NCBI GenBank assembly: GCA_030141605.1
Contig: JAQGDQ010001004.1
Span: 1-45,000, forward strand
Source of the DNA: Tubiluchus corallicola
Lineage: Eukaryota; Priapulida; Priapulimorpha; Priapulimorphida; Tubiluchidae
Reading direction: 5' to 3'
Length of the DNA stretch: 45,000 bases
The position numbers were made by a program, and so were the translations under genes. Each line of letters begins with the position of its first letter. Positions within the stretch are counted from its first letter, which is position 1. Below the pieces are notes generated by a model. That model ran no database searches. It saw nothing but the letters and a program-made list of their open reading frames with translations, and had not been told where the DNA came from. Below, one piece after another: positions 22,386 to 32,599 of this stretch.

Positions 22386-23499
22386 AAGCTTTATGCTTTT
22401 ATACTAAAAATTCTGTACAGAAAAAATATTCTCTGCAGGCAAACTAATGCCAGGAGAAGTCTAGCGACCAGCTAAATCTCTTCCCATAGAATCTCGAGTT
22501 CTTATTTTGATCCATGAAAAGTCACCGGTCTGTCAGTTCTATTTACTTTACAATTTAATGTCAGTCTTAAGATGTTTGCAAACAACTATAATCGCAGCAG
22601 ATTCATAAAAAATTTCACCCAGCTTTATTTCTCAGACTTAGATTATTGAAGATTACAATCTCTTATTTCAGGCAACTCTTTGTATCTAGGACTTGTGCTT
22701 TTGCTGCAGCTCACAGTTCAAATACCTTCTAAACACTTAAACAATCTGAAAAGTTCTTACGTTAATGCAGACAAACAAAATTTGTTAGAAAATGACAACT
22801 TTGATTATAGAGCTTTCGACGATAAAGATTTACATCATAAAAGCCTGGATACATCATAAATTATAAAAACTCGTTACAAACTGAAGTTGTGTCAAAAAAA
22901 AGAAATTCTCTTGAAAGACATGATTTGGCACAGTTGACATGAAATGGTCAAGAAGCCATACATAATATTGTCACCAGCCATACATTCACCTTTCAATAGG
23001 TTGTGGAGGGACCGAATACTAGCTCATTATCAATGCTAGTCATCTGTCTTAAGCTTTTGTAACCTTTTCTCAAACATACATATTAAATATTATGTGCGTA
23101 ATTAATATGCTAATTAATTACAGGATTGTTTACTGTTATGCAGTTGATTTGTGTTTAGAGGGATAATTTATATTTACAATCCGTATAAGTTAAAATAGGA
23201 TACTATGTCAATTATGTAAACAATACTTTAAACAAGTTACTTTGCTCGACCTCTCCATCTCAGCAGAATCTCAAGAGAGATATTAATCATCAAGTTTTTT
23301 ACAGCCCTTTGTAATACAGCTTTGTAATATAGTTTTGTAATACAGCCCTTTGTTGTTTACAGAGGCTGACGTTAATAGAAACATTCAGTTGTTGTTTATA
23401 AAGTAAAAAATTCCTAGCAATCTCGACAAAAATTTGAACAAATTCGCAGTGTAAACCCGCCCTTATAAAGATTAAATTTCGTGTGAAATTAATCAAATC
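22386..23499. other. Non-coding stretch between parts of copy B
   Basis: Unique AT-rich sequence with a short local repeat of (A)CAGCCCTTTGTAATA variants at 23300-23352. No gene seen. Confidence 0.4.
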
Positions 23500-24350
23500 T
23501 GTAAACGTTCTATACTCAAAGAAACACTTTGATCTTCAGCAATCCTGACTGGAATTTAGTAAGACGTGAAATTTCGAGAAGCATTTACCAGAATTTACCG
23601 GGTCACGCTCAACAAAGAAAGTTGTTAATCTTTAGTAATTCCGTCTGGAATCTCTAGTAATATTTGAAATTTTGTGAATTATTGAGCTGAGATGCGGTTT
23701 ATGCCATCACGACCTCAACACACAAAGGAGAATTTTGATCCGTAAAACAAACATGTCTGCGATCAAACAAAAGCTCAATAATCTCTCTTATTAAATTGAT
23801 TCAGTAGATTTCATAACAATTTTGGCATCGTGAGAAATTGTGGGTAAACGACCAAACTTTAAACTCCCATCACAAACCGTTTATACAAACATGAAGCTAA
23901 AAACGTATGAGTTAAGGTTTCTTAAATGTTTGAAATTTCAGTAAATGTTTTGGCACTGCTATTGTTTCAGTGGTAATTGTAACTCATTACTTCTTTTTAT
24001 TTTATTATAATTCTGTAACGTACAAAACTGATGACTTCACAAAGATTTTAGAAGTCTACACTGTAATTGTATTAAACACATTTTTTATAAATAAACTGCA
24101 GGCGGGTTCATGTCTTGCATGAACTATTGGTGAAACTTGGATACTTGGTGAGTTACGTTTTCATTTGCTATGCTGATCCTGCTTGTTTACATCGTAGTCG
24201 ACGTAGAGAACGGATGTTTCACATATGAACATGGCTGAGACACCTCTAGCAGTTCAGTGGCTCATCTTCAAGAGTTGCCTTTGAAAATAAGCCAGAATCA
24301 ACTCAGACCACATCACAAACATCCCAACTTTTTGATACCATTATTTTAGC
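23500..24350 (+). repeat. Long dispersed repeat, copy B, second part
   Basis: Partner of 8030-8790, including GAGCTGAGATGCGGTTTATG, TTCAGTGGCTCATCTTCAAG and ACCACATCACAAACATCCC. The gap between the two parts of copy B (20.56-23.5 kb) is about 2.3 kb longer than in copy A, so material was inserted or lost. Confidence 0.7.
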
Positions 24351-24383
24351 ATCTACTATCTATACTCTTATATTAATATTCTT

Positions 24384-24402
24384 GGTATATATATATATAT
24401 AT
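24384..24402. repeat. (TA)n microsatellite
   Basis: About nine TA units at the left border of the GC-richer repeat. TA tracts are frequent insertion points. Confidence 0.8.
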
Positions 24403-24403
24403 A

Positions 24404-24840
24404 AGATTCGAGGCTACAGCTCCGACGAGGGCACCATTTGCGGCGATCTATACATCAAACGAAAGGTCTCGATCTAGTGTCGTCTCATTGGGGGTTTATT
24501 TTTCGAATCGGGCCCACCGGGAGAAACGGGGGGCGAAAAACCTCCAAAAATGGCCATTTTTCGGCCGTTTTTTGCAAAAGTTATACGGCTGAGATGTGGA
24601 GAACTGGAATGGGCCGAGGGTGGTGCTGGGTACAGATAGATAGCCCGTTCAGCGGTGGGTGTCATAGGCCTATTTAGAGTTCGCGAGAGGGCCACGGTGT
24701 CCCGCAACGGGCGTTTTCCCGGACCCAACTCGCGATTTTTTCGAAATTTTGACCAAACAGCCTGCGGAAAAAACGTTCTAGCGGCGCCTGGTGGGACTTT
24801 CGGAAGGAGATATACGGCTCTTTAGAAAGAGGAAGGACAG
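24404..24840 (+). repeat. GC-richer dispersed repeat, younger copy
   Basis: This block is clearly richer in G+C and CpG than its surroundings (CATTTGCGGCGATCTATAC, GGGCCCACCGGGAGAAACGG, GGGCCACGGTGTCCCGCAAC). It extends about 150 bp farther left than the 15.4 kb copy and includes an AAAATGGCCATTTTTCGGCC self-complementary piece. Frames are open on both strands but look like by-products of low stop-codon content. I do not recognise a transposase or other protein in it. It is a non-autonomous repeat or an untranslated part of a larger element. Confidence 0.6.
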
Positions 24841-25284
24841 GGCTACACGATGATGTAGGCTATATGTTAGGGCAGGTCCATCGAGAGAAGTACCAACGAG
24901 TTAATTAGAGGTTCCATTTTCGGCAATTTTCGCTTAGAAAATTGCTGACGCAAAGGCATTGTTCTGACGTCATCCATTGTACTCTACTCTGCTTATAGCT
25001 TTAATTCAGTAAAAGCTACAGGCTTTGCGTTAGTTAAACAAACAGTAGGCACGATGTTAAGGGCTTTGTGTTATAAATGAGGACTAGGTAGGATGTTCGC
25101 GTATTATTGATTACACGTGGTTTTTTACGCAAAATCTTTTGCGGGGCCTTTGTTATTTATTATATTATAGCACATAGTTTCAACTTTGTGAAAAATGTTT
25201 GGAATGGTTTTGTTGTAATGCTGTGTTGTTGGTGCTTGTGCTATAGGTGTCATCATCATTGCCACCATCATCATCATGATCACC
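24841..25284. other. Non-coding stretch before the G/T array
   Basis: It contains a short CAT/CAC trinucleotide run at 25250-25285 that leads into the G/T-rich array. No gene seen. Confidence 0.45.
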
Positions 25285-26140
25285 ACGTGAGGTGGTGGAT
25301 TTGATGTGGTGTGGTGGTGGTGTGTTTTGTGTGTTGTGCTATGGATGGTGTGGTGGGGTGATACGGTGTGTGGGGTGTGGTGTGGGTAGTGTGGTATGGA
25401 GTGGGTGGCGTGGTGTGTGGGTGGGTGGGTGTTGTGGTGCAGTGTGGTGTTATGGTGTGGTGCAGTGTGGTGTGATGTGGTGGAGTATTATGGTGTGGGT
25501 GGTGTGGTGTGGTGTTATGGTGTGGTGCAGTGCAGTGTGATGTGGTGGAGTATTATGGTGTGGGTGGTGTGGTGTGGTGTGTGGGTGGTGCAGTGTGGTG
25601 TGGTGCAGTGGTATGGTGTGGTGCAGTGTGGTGTGATGTGGTGGAGTCGTATGGTGTGGTTGGTGTGGTGTGGTATGTGGGTCGTGCGGTGTGCTGCAGT
25701 GGTATGTTGTGGTGCGGTGTGGTGTGATGTGGTGGAGTGGGTGGAGTGGGTGGTGTGGTGTGTGGGTGGGTGGGTGTGTGGTGCAGTGTGGTGCTGTGCG
25801 GTGTGATGTGGTGGAGTATTATGGTGTGGGTGGTGTGGTGTGGTGTGTGGGTGGTGCAGTGGTATGGTGTGGTGGTGTGGTGTGTGTGGTGTGGTGCAGT
25901 GTGGTGTGATGTGGTGGAGTGGTATGGTGTGGGTGGTGTGGTGTGTAGGTGGTATGGTGTGGTGCGGTGTGGTGTGATGTGGTGGAGTGGTATGGTGTGG
26001 GTGGTGTGGTGTATAGGTGGGTGGGTGGTGTAGTGCAGTGTGGTACTATGGTGTGGTGCTGTGCGGTGTGATGTGGTGGAGTGGTATGGTGTGGTGCAGT
26101 GCGGTGTGATGAGGTGGAGTGGTGTGGTGTGGGTTTTGTG
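25285..26140 (+). repeat. G/T-rich array (TGGTG-based) with irregular higher-order units
   Basis: About 850 bp almost free of C on the plus strand, built from TGGTG, GTGTGG and GGGTGGGTGGG words. A GTGATGTGGTGGAGT-type anchor recurs at about 25474, 25539, 25635, 25726, 25805, 25908, 25976, 26070 and 26108, so the larger units vary from 38 to 103 bp. GGGTGGGTGGG runs at 25416 and 25758 could contribute to G-quadruplexes. The long Trp/Val/Gly frames on plus and Thr/His/Pro frames on minus arise from the repeat and are not genes. Confidence 0.9.
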
Positions 26141-26164
26141 TTGATTTGTGCACAAAATTCTTTT

Positions 26165-26425
26165 TGTGGGGTTTGGCTAGTTCTCAATATTATTTTACTT
26201 AGCATTATTAGTGCCTGTTTGAAAGACACGTAACTGGAAAAGAAAATTCTTAGTAATTTAATATGTTCTCGCTAGCTGGTAAAACGTCACCGTATCAGTA
26301 TCCCACTATGCACAAAAAACATCACTGGCTTACCAAAAATATATTATTAATCTTATTGACAAGATAAAGTACTTCATAGTTTTGCATGTTAGTGAAGAGT
26401 GCGCTACCAATGCTCTGATTATTGA
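26165..26425 (+). repeat. Dispersed repeat R3, copy 1
   Basis: TATTATTTTACTTAGCA, GGAAAAGAAAATTCTTAGTA and ACCAAAAATATATT in order match 28885-29145, and a shorter part matches 30115-30225. It sits directly upstream of a compound trinucleotide array. Confidence 0.65.
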
Positions 26426-26436
26426 TAGCGGTAGTG

Positions 26437-26577
26437 ATGGTGGTGGTGGTGGTGGTGGTGGTGGTGGTGTTGGTGTTGGTGTTGGGGTTGGTGTTGGTGC
26501 TGCTGCTGCTGCTGCTGCTACTGCTACTGCTACTGCTACTGCTACTGCTACTGCTACTGCTACTGCTACTGCTACTG

Positions 26578-26652
<75 letters not shown>

Positions 26653-26757
26653 TTACTGCATTTACTGTTGCTAATGTTACTGCTAATGCGGTTACTGTTG
26701 ATGATGATGATTATGATAATGATAATGATGCTGTTGTTGCCGCTATTGTTACTGTTG
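26437..26757 (+). repeat. Compound trinucleotide array 1
   Basis: Segments in order: (TGG)n to 26467, (TGTTGG)n with one GGG to 26497, (TGC)7 at 26498-26518, (TACTGC)10 at 26519-26578, (TAC)n to about 26652, then decayed triplets to about 26757. All stay in one triplet phase, which creates poly-Leu, poly-Ser and poly-Thr/Ala frames on both strands; these are not supported as genes. Confidence 0.95.
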
Positions 26758-27725
26758 GGGTTGTAAACACTTGTAACCATAAACAGATAAAAACTGCTTT
26801 TTCTAATGAACAATCAAATAACGACCAGATATAGTAGGCATGCAGAATGGAGAACATAGCTAGTACCGACACAATAACCGAAGGTTCCACAACTTTCACT
26901 CGCGTCTGAGGAAGGGTATCAATGACGTAATGAAGCTCACACTCCGACTTTCCCTCCATCGGAAAGCTAGGAAGTTCTTTAAACTCTTTTACAACAGCAG
27001 CAACTAGAATTGCATTATTAATTATGTGCGATAACTGTTCCTAGAATGTGTTGGCAACATGAAGTGCGTTGCACTTGTCAATGGCAATGGCCATAAGTTA
27101 AGAACTAATAAATCGTTATCATCCACAGAAAAATCCTTATCAATCTTATTCATTTTGCCATTTAGAAACGAGTATGGCCTTAAACAAACTTTAATGTACT
27201 TTTAAATTGTCTCAGACAAAGCAATGGTAATTCCTACAAAGCAGAATGATTGATTATGCGCCAAGATGATGGCACTGAACAAATTTATATATCTTTTAAA
27301 CTCTATCAGCTAGCACCACTATGCATATGTCAATAGAAAAATCAATTTGATATTAACAATTCACATTTCGTTACGGCAAAGTCAGTTTGGAGATACTACC
27401 ACATAAGCTGGCCGACATTTTCTTTCCCAATAAATCCTACAGCGCTGTTTCAGTGAACGAAGAAAATTCTCTCGTAAATCCAATCAAATGGCAACGCTTT
27501 GCTTTTTGCGAACTCAGTGATTTCCCAAATTAGACTTGTAAATGAAGATTTTCCAGACTATGCCAAGTTCATTTACTTTCACACCTGCATAAAGCAATAC
27601 ATGTAGGACGATTATGAGGCATGAAAACATTGAGAATAAACTCCTTGAGAAATTTCCACTCCTTTAGAGCCATAATATCTAGGTATACTTTTGAACCTAT
27701 CGCACTGCTTTTATGCGTATGAGAT
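26758..27725. other. Non-coding stretch upstream of LINE 3' end
   Basis: No readable frame. It could hold decayed LINE body, since a LINE C-terminal motif starts right after, but no reverse-transcriptase motif is legible. Confidence 0.35.
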
Positions 27726-28161
27726 TACATCTAATCGGTTAAGAATTGAAACCGGACGATGGGCGAGAGAGCCAAAAGAAAGTAGATTATGTAGATGTGG
27801 GAGCAGACGGAGAAACATGTTTTATGTTCTTGTCCTTTAACTGGGCATGTAGGAACAAGTTATACTGATGTTGATTTTAGTACTGTTGCATTTTAAGAAC
27901 GCTCTTAAAATGTGTTTTGTTGTTTTCAACACATACTCTTAAAGACGATTCGCTATTTTGTTTGTAGTAAAGACATCAAATTGAATTTGTTTATATATGT
28001 GTATACAAAGATATTGTATTTTTTGCGTAGTTTCTTATTGTATCGTTCTAATCCATTAGAATTTTGTCATCTGGCGGCAGCCACTTGTGTATAATTTCGA
28101 TGTTAGGTTTGATGCCTAATTTTTGTGAAGGTTGAATATATTTGGTCTTTTGACAATAAAT
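27726..28161 (+). mobile_element. Truncated non-LTR retrotransposon, 3' end
   Basis: The frame at about 27737-27820 reads RLRIETGRWAREPKES then RLCRCGS. TGRWxRxPxxxRxCxCG is the cysteine-containing motif found at the very C-terminus of many invertebrate LINE proteins, after the reverse transcriptase. Stops follow at once (27838 onward), so the reading frame is broken. About 300 bp of AT-rich 3' untranslated sequence ends in TTTTGACAATAAAT, which runs directly into (TAC)n. A simple-repeat tail after an AATAAA-like end is typical of elements with short tandem 3' tails rather than poly(A). The 5' part is missing, as usual for incomplete reverse transcription. The clade is not certain. Confidence 0.65.
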
Positions 28162-28251
28162 TACTACTACTACTACTACTACACTGTACTACTGCTGCTG
28201 CTGCTGCTGCTACTGCTACTGCTACTGCTACTGCTACTGCTACTGCTACTG

Positions 28252-28299
<48 letters not shown>
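28162..28299 (+). repeat. Compound trinucleotide array 2 (LINE tail)
   Basis: (TAC)7, a short ACTG break, (TGC)6 at 28193-28210, (TACTGC)7 at 28211-28252, then (TAC)n to about 28299. The order (TGC)-(TACTGC)-(TAC) is the same as in array 1. Confidence 0.95.
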
Positions 28300-28884
28300 G
28301 AAAAAAACACGAACACGTGTAGAATTATTGTTAAAACTACTAATTTCGAAAATTGTCGTAAGCTGTGTAATTTGTGTGAAAAATGACATAATATGAACAT
28401 ATAAATAATGGTTTTATAATGTTTGTCGTAGCTGTGGAGAGTTGCGTAAACACGCTGCCAGCCTATTGATTGGGAATAGTTTTCTAATTAGGGACTCTAG
28501 GGGAAATGGTTTTGCAGCAATTTCAAATACATAACTGTGGGTTTTCGCAGGATGGTCGTTTTATATACGATTAAAATGCCTGCACAGAAATGATATGAAA
28601 TAGATAATGTGATCTACCGCTGTTTCTGGTAGAGGAAAGTTAGTATATTATGCAGTGCAACACCGCCGCTATTATCGTCATCTTCATATTCAGCATTAAC
28701 ATCATTATTGAACGAATTGCCGTGAAAATTATATCCCTTTACCTAGCCTTATATTCGTACAGTCAAATTAGATAGCTCTCCCTAATGTACAACATGAAAA
28801 TCAGTCATTCACATTTATCTGCATATTTCTTCATCAAAGGTAAGGAACATGGAATTTTAAATACTATTCATAGTACGTCTCAAA

Positions 28885-29145
28885 GAATTTTCTACGCAAA
28901 ATTATTTTACTTAGCAATAGGCTTCCCTGCTATGCAAAACATATGTAGCTGAAAAAGAAAATCCTTAATAATTTAGAATGTTCGCGCCAGCTGTTAAAAC
29001 GTCACTGTTTCACTATCCCAGTGTGCACAAAAATCATCATTAGCTCACCAAAAATATATTGTTAATGTTATTGACGAGATAATGTAATTGGTACTTTTGC
29101 TTAGTTTGCGAAGTGTGCACATTGAATGTTCTGATTATATTTTCG
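28885..29145 (+). repeat. Dispersed repeat R3, copy 2
   Basis: Aligns with 26165-26425 (ATTATTTTACTTAGCAATAG, GAAAAAGAAAATCCTTAATA, ACCAAAAATATATTGTTAAT) and diverges where copy 1 meets its triplet array. Confidence 0.65.
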
Positions 29146-29334
29146 ATCTCTATGCTATGTTATCTAAACTTGTTTCAAAAGACGTACCATCAGAATAGCT
29201 GAGCCTAACGATCATCGTGGCAGTTTAAATTTTAAAGTTTTCTATTGCGTTGCTGCTAACACAAGCTCACTGCACAATAAGATACAAAGTAGATGATTCA
29301 AAATTTCGAAACGAATAATTTCTAGCTTTATATC

Positions 29335-29512
29335 TTCATCACCATCATCATCATCATCAACATAATTATCATCATCGCTATCGTCAGGATCATCATTGTC
29401 ATCACCACCACCATCATCACCATCATCATCATCATCAACATAATTATCATCATCGTCATCGTCATGATCATCATTATCATCACCACCAACATCATCACCA
29501 TCATCGTCTTTT
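29335..29512 (+). repeat. (ATC)n array with a 78-bp internal duplication
   Basis: AACATAATTATCATCATCG occurs at 29359 and 29437, exactly 78 bp apart, inside ATC/ACC/GTC triplets. The duplicated unit therefore includes non-repeat landmarks and records a larger slippage or unequal exchange. Confidence 0.85.
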
Positions 29513-30114
29513 ATAAAAAGGGTTTCCTTGTCCTTTAACTTACCTCACAGTTTCAATGATAGGATAAATTGGCGTCAACGTTTTCGCAATTAGTCAATGT
29601 CAGCAAGTTGAAATCAGACTTTGACCTAACGCGGCTTCAGTTAAATGAATACTAAAGTCAAGCTCGGCGTATGTCTCTGACATGATTAGATCAGAGTCGT
29701 CTGATGAATGAATTTCTCATAAGCTTAAACTTATTTATTGCAACTACTGTAATTATCGATTTGTTGTAAGTTCAACTACATTGGTCAATTTTAGCTCCTT
29801 GGCTTGGCAAGTCATCAGATTGTAATGGACAAATACAAAAATGTTTACTCAGTGGATGCGCAGCTTCCAGTACTGTCTAAGAAGCCATTGATGCTATAAC
29901 AACTGATGAATGCTATATGCCCGTAATAAAACAGATCCATTTAGGCTTATGCATGTGTGGCTATTATGTGCTAAGTTTTGTTGATTATTGCGGCACAATC
30001 GATAACTTTCACTTATTGTCACAAGACGCTGTATTAAGTTCATGTTCTACATTAAACACGTGTAGATTTACTATGTGTATTGTACGAAGTGTCATGCTTC
30101 AAGGGGAAGAATTT
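29513..30114. other. Non-coding stretch
   Basis: Unique AT-rich sequence without recognisable features. A predicted frame at 29917-30213 overlaps repeat R3 copy 3 and is not supported. Confidence 0.4.
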
Positions 30115-30225
30115 AAAGCATGTCTCGAAAAACTTTTCATAAAAAAGTTATATTACCTAGCATTATGTTTAGCTGTTCGAAAAACTTATCTAATTGGAAA
30201 AGAAAATTATTAATAATTTAGAGCA
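30115..30225 (+). repeat. Dispersed repeat R3, copy 3 (short)
   Basis: CCTAGCATTATG then GGAAAAGAAAATTATTAATA and ATTTAGAGCATT match the left half of R3 copies 1 and 2. Confidence 0.5.
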
Positions 30226-31394
30226 TTAATGTATTACAATAAACGCACTAGTTATCCATTTAATAAACCAAACATCATTCTTTTGTAATCATTCTTCTAC
30301 AGAATCGTTCAACGGGAATGAACTCCAGGACCTGCACAGCTCATGAGGCGGGCATCTCACAAATATACATTCTATTTTCACGTGACAGCTCTTACCAAAC
30401 CAGCCTGGGGCGAATTCGAGTATTTCAGCCAGTTGAGTTTATTTTTCAGCGATCTGAAAAAAAGGTGGTGCATATTTGACACTTCAACGCAATTAATCAC
30501 GGCGTCCATATAAACAGCTAATAATCCATATATATTAATTGTTTTGTATCTCAGTGTTTGGCTTTTACAGACAGTACGTGTAGGTGAAGTAAGCCAGAAA
30601 ATATCAAATCTATATCATTGCTTTTTCTCCTTGTAAATAATTTAGGGAGGACATGGTAGGGCTGCCACTGCAAAATTATTGATCATTTTTGAAATTTTGG
30701 TATGTAATCGATAGAATAGTAAACATCACTAAACTTTTTAGTGCGCCCTTTTCAGCTAAACTGCTGTGTTACAGACTAGTGGTTTCAATCACAAGACCAC
30801 GTTCAATTTAGAAGTAGAATGACAACATCATTTCGTCAGTAAAAGTCCTAGCTGCTAGTTAATAAGGAAATTAGGACGAGCAGACTGAGAACTAATTAGC
30901 CAAGACCGTATTAAAGTTTTAAGTCGCAGATGGATTTGGAAATCATTCCTCTAATAGTGATGAAGCCGTGGTGTGCATTTCTGATTCCCAACGTGTTGCT
31001 TAGGATTACTCGAAATTGCCTGGAGTACGTTCAATACACACAGCAAATTTTAGACAAGACAACATTGCGTGATGCTATACTATTTAGTTACTACAAGGCA
31101 CGTGCATGACAAAGAAGGAGCAGCAAATACATGAGTACAAGCACCCAATGGCAGTACCTACTTAAAGGAGATTATTGGTACTAGTCAGATATTAAGCCTC
31201 TCAAATGAAACACTGAAGTAGCAGAGGTATCTTAACCACGGTCAGGTGCATTCTCACTCAAGGAAGTAAATATCGGGGTAGTGTAGCAAATAAAACGGCC
31301 CACCACCTGGAAACAGCCATTAAGTCCGCTTTCTTACTTACCGGGCTCTGCATTGTTCAGCTCCGTAATTCCCAAATCCCATTTTTCTGTATAT
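30226..31394. other. Non-coding stretch
   Basis: More balanced base composition than the flanks but no exon with splice signals or family match that I can defend. Confidence 0.4.
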
Positions 31395-32345
31395 ATTATC
31401 AAAACAGATTCGGTTCCCGTTTTGCAGTGTAAAGTGTATGTATACGCAAACCAGATACTATTTAAACGGAGTTCCTATTTTGTTACATATACGCAAACCA
31501 GATTTAGTAGAGACTAGGTTTTTGTTTTGCTGCGTATGCACAACCCAGATTCGGTACAGATTTGGTTCCTGTCTTGCTGTGTACATACAAACGTGATTCT
31601 AAACAGATTTGGGTCCTTTTTTGTTATGTATTCACTCGATTCCTGTTTGCTGTATGTACACAACCAGATTTAGTACAGTTTTGGTTCCTGTTTTGCTGTG
31701 TATCGCAAACCAGATTCAGTACAAACTTTATTTATGTTTTGCTCTGTTTGATCAAACCAAAACCGGTACAGGCTAGGTTCTTGTTTTGCTGTGTGTGCAC
31801 AAAACAGACTCGTATAAATCTGGTTTCTAAAATTCTATTGTGTGTACACAAAACAGACTCGATACAGGACTCGATTCCTGTTTTTGCTGCATATTAACAT
31901 TTAACAAACTAGATTCGATACAGACTTTGTTTCCTATTTTACTGTTTATACACAAATCAGATTCAGTACAATCTTGGTTCCTGTTTTGCTGTGTACATAA
32001 ATCAAATTCGGTACAAACTAGGTTTCTGTTTTACTGCGTTATACACTCACCAGATTCTGTACAGTTTTGTTTGGTTCCTATTTTGCTGCGTAGGCACAGG
32101 CAAGACTCAATGCAGATTCGATTACTGTGAATGCAAAAACCAAATTCGATAGAGTTTGGATTCCTGTTTTATGTGTATGATTAAACCAGATTGCGTACAG
32201 ATTTGGTTTCTATTTTGCTGTGGATACATAAGCCAGACTTGATACAAACTTAATTCTTGTTGCGCAGTGTGCGCACAAACCCGATACAGTACAGACTTGA
32301 ATTTTGTTTTACAGTGTACGTACCAACCAGACTCAAGTGCGGCTT
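31395..32345 (+). repeat. Diverged 47-bp satellite, about 20 units
   Basis: The landmark CAGATT (or CAGACT/CAAATT) recurs at 31405, 31452, 31499, 31546, 31593, then after one irregular step at 31665, 31711, 31758, 31805, 31854, 31910, 31958, 32003, 32051, 32102, 32141, 32187, 32234, 32281 and 32328. Most spacings are 45-49 bp. The unit reads roughly CAGATTCGGTACAGATTTGG then TTCCTGTTTTGCTGTGTAnn and CACAAAC. Units differ from each other by perhaps 20-35%, so the array is old. The Phe/Leu/Cys-rich frames across it (31562-32130) follow the 47-bp period and are not genes. Confidence 0.9.
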
Positions 32346-32599
32346 TGTTTTAAACAGTAAAGCAAAAAAGTGTGTTTACTTGTACGTCCAATTTATTACC
32401 AGCGTAGCTGATGCAGCTTGCAAACTCGCCTGAATTCACAGTTTGCTTATTTCTTAGCAATAATTAAAATTTGAAAACAGCTCATTCAGTGTTGTCATCC
32501 TTACAATATTTTCAGAGGTGAGAATAAACACTTTGACAACTTGAAATTAGATTTACTATTCACGTTTGAAAACTGATTAGAATTTCCTTTTCCTGCATC

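Noticed and set aside
24438-24728. Frames of 79 and 84 codons on both strands
   Set aside because: Both lie in the GC-richer repeat, where stops are rare; the sequence is not preserved as protein in the 15.4 kb copy.
25553-26229. Long Thr/His/Pro-rich frames on the minus strand (up to 200 codons)
   Set aside because: They are the complement of the G/T-only array; absence of stops follows from composition and several frames are open at once.
26322-26834. Poly-Ser, poly-Leu and Thr/Ala-rich frames
   Set aside because: Generated by the triplet-phase compound microsatellite on both strands; no non-repetitive domain attached.
28125-28400. Poly-Leu/poly-Ser frames
   Set aside because: Same cause, at the LINE-tail array.
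31562-32130. Phe/Leu/Cys-rich frames of 96-111 codons
   Set aside because: Residues repeat with the 47-bp satellite period, and the frame shifts with unit-length changes.
31395-32345. CRISPR-like spacing of a repeated motif
   Set aside because: There is no separate conserved repeat and unique spacer; the whole 47-bp unit is shared, and the context is eukaryotic.
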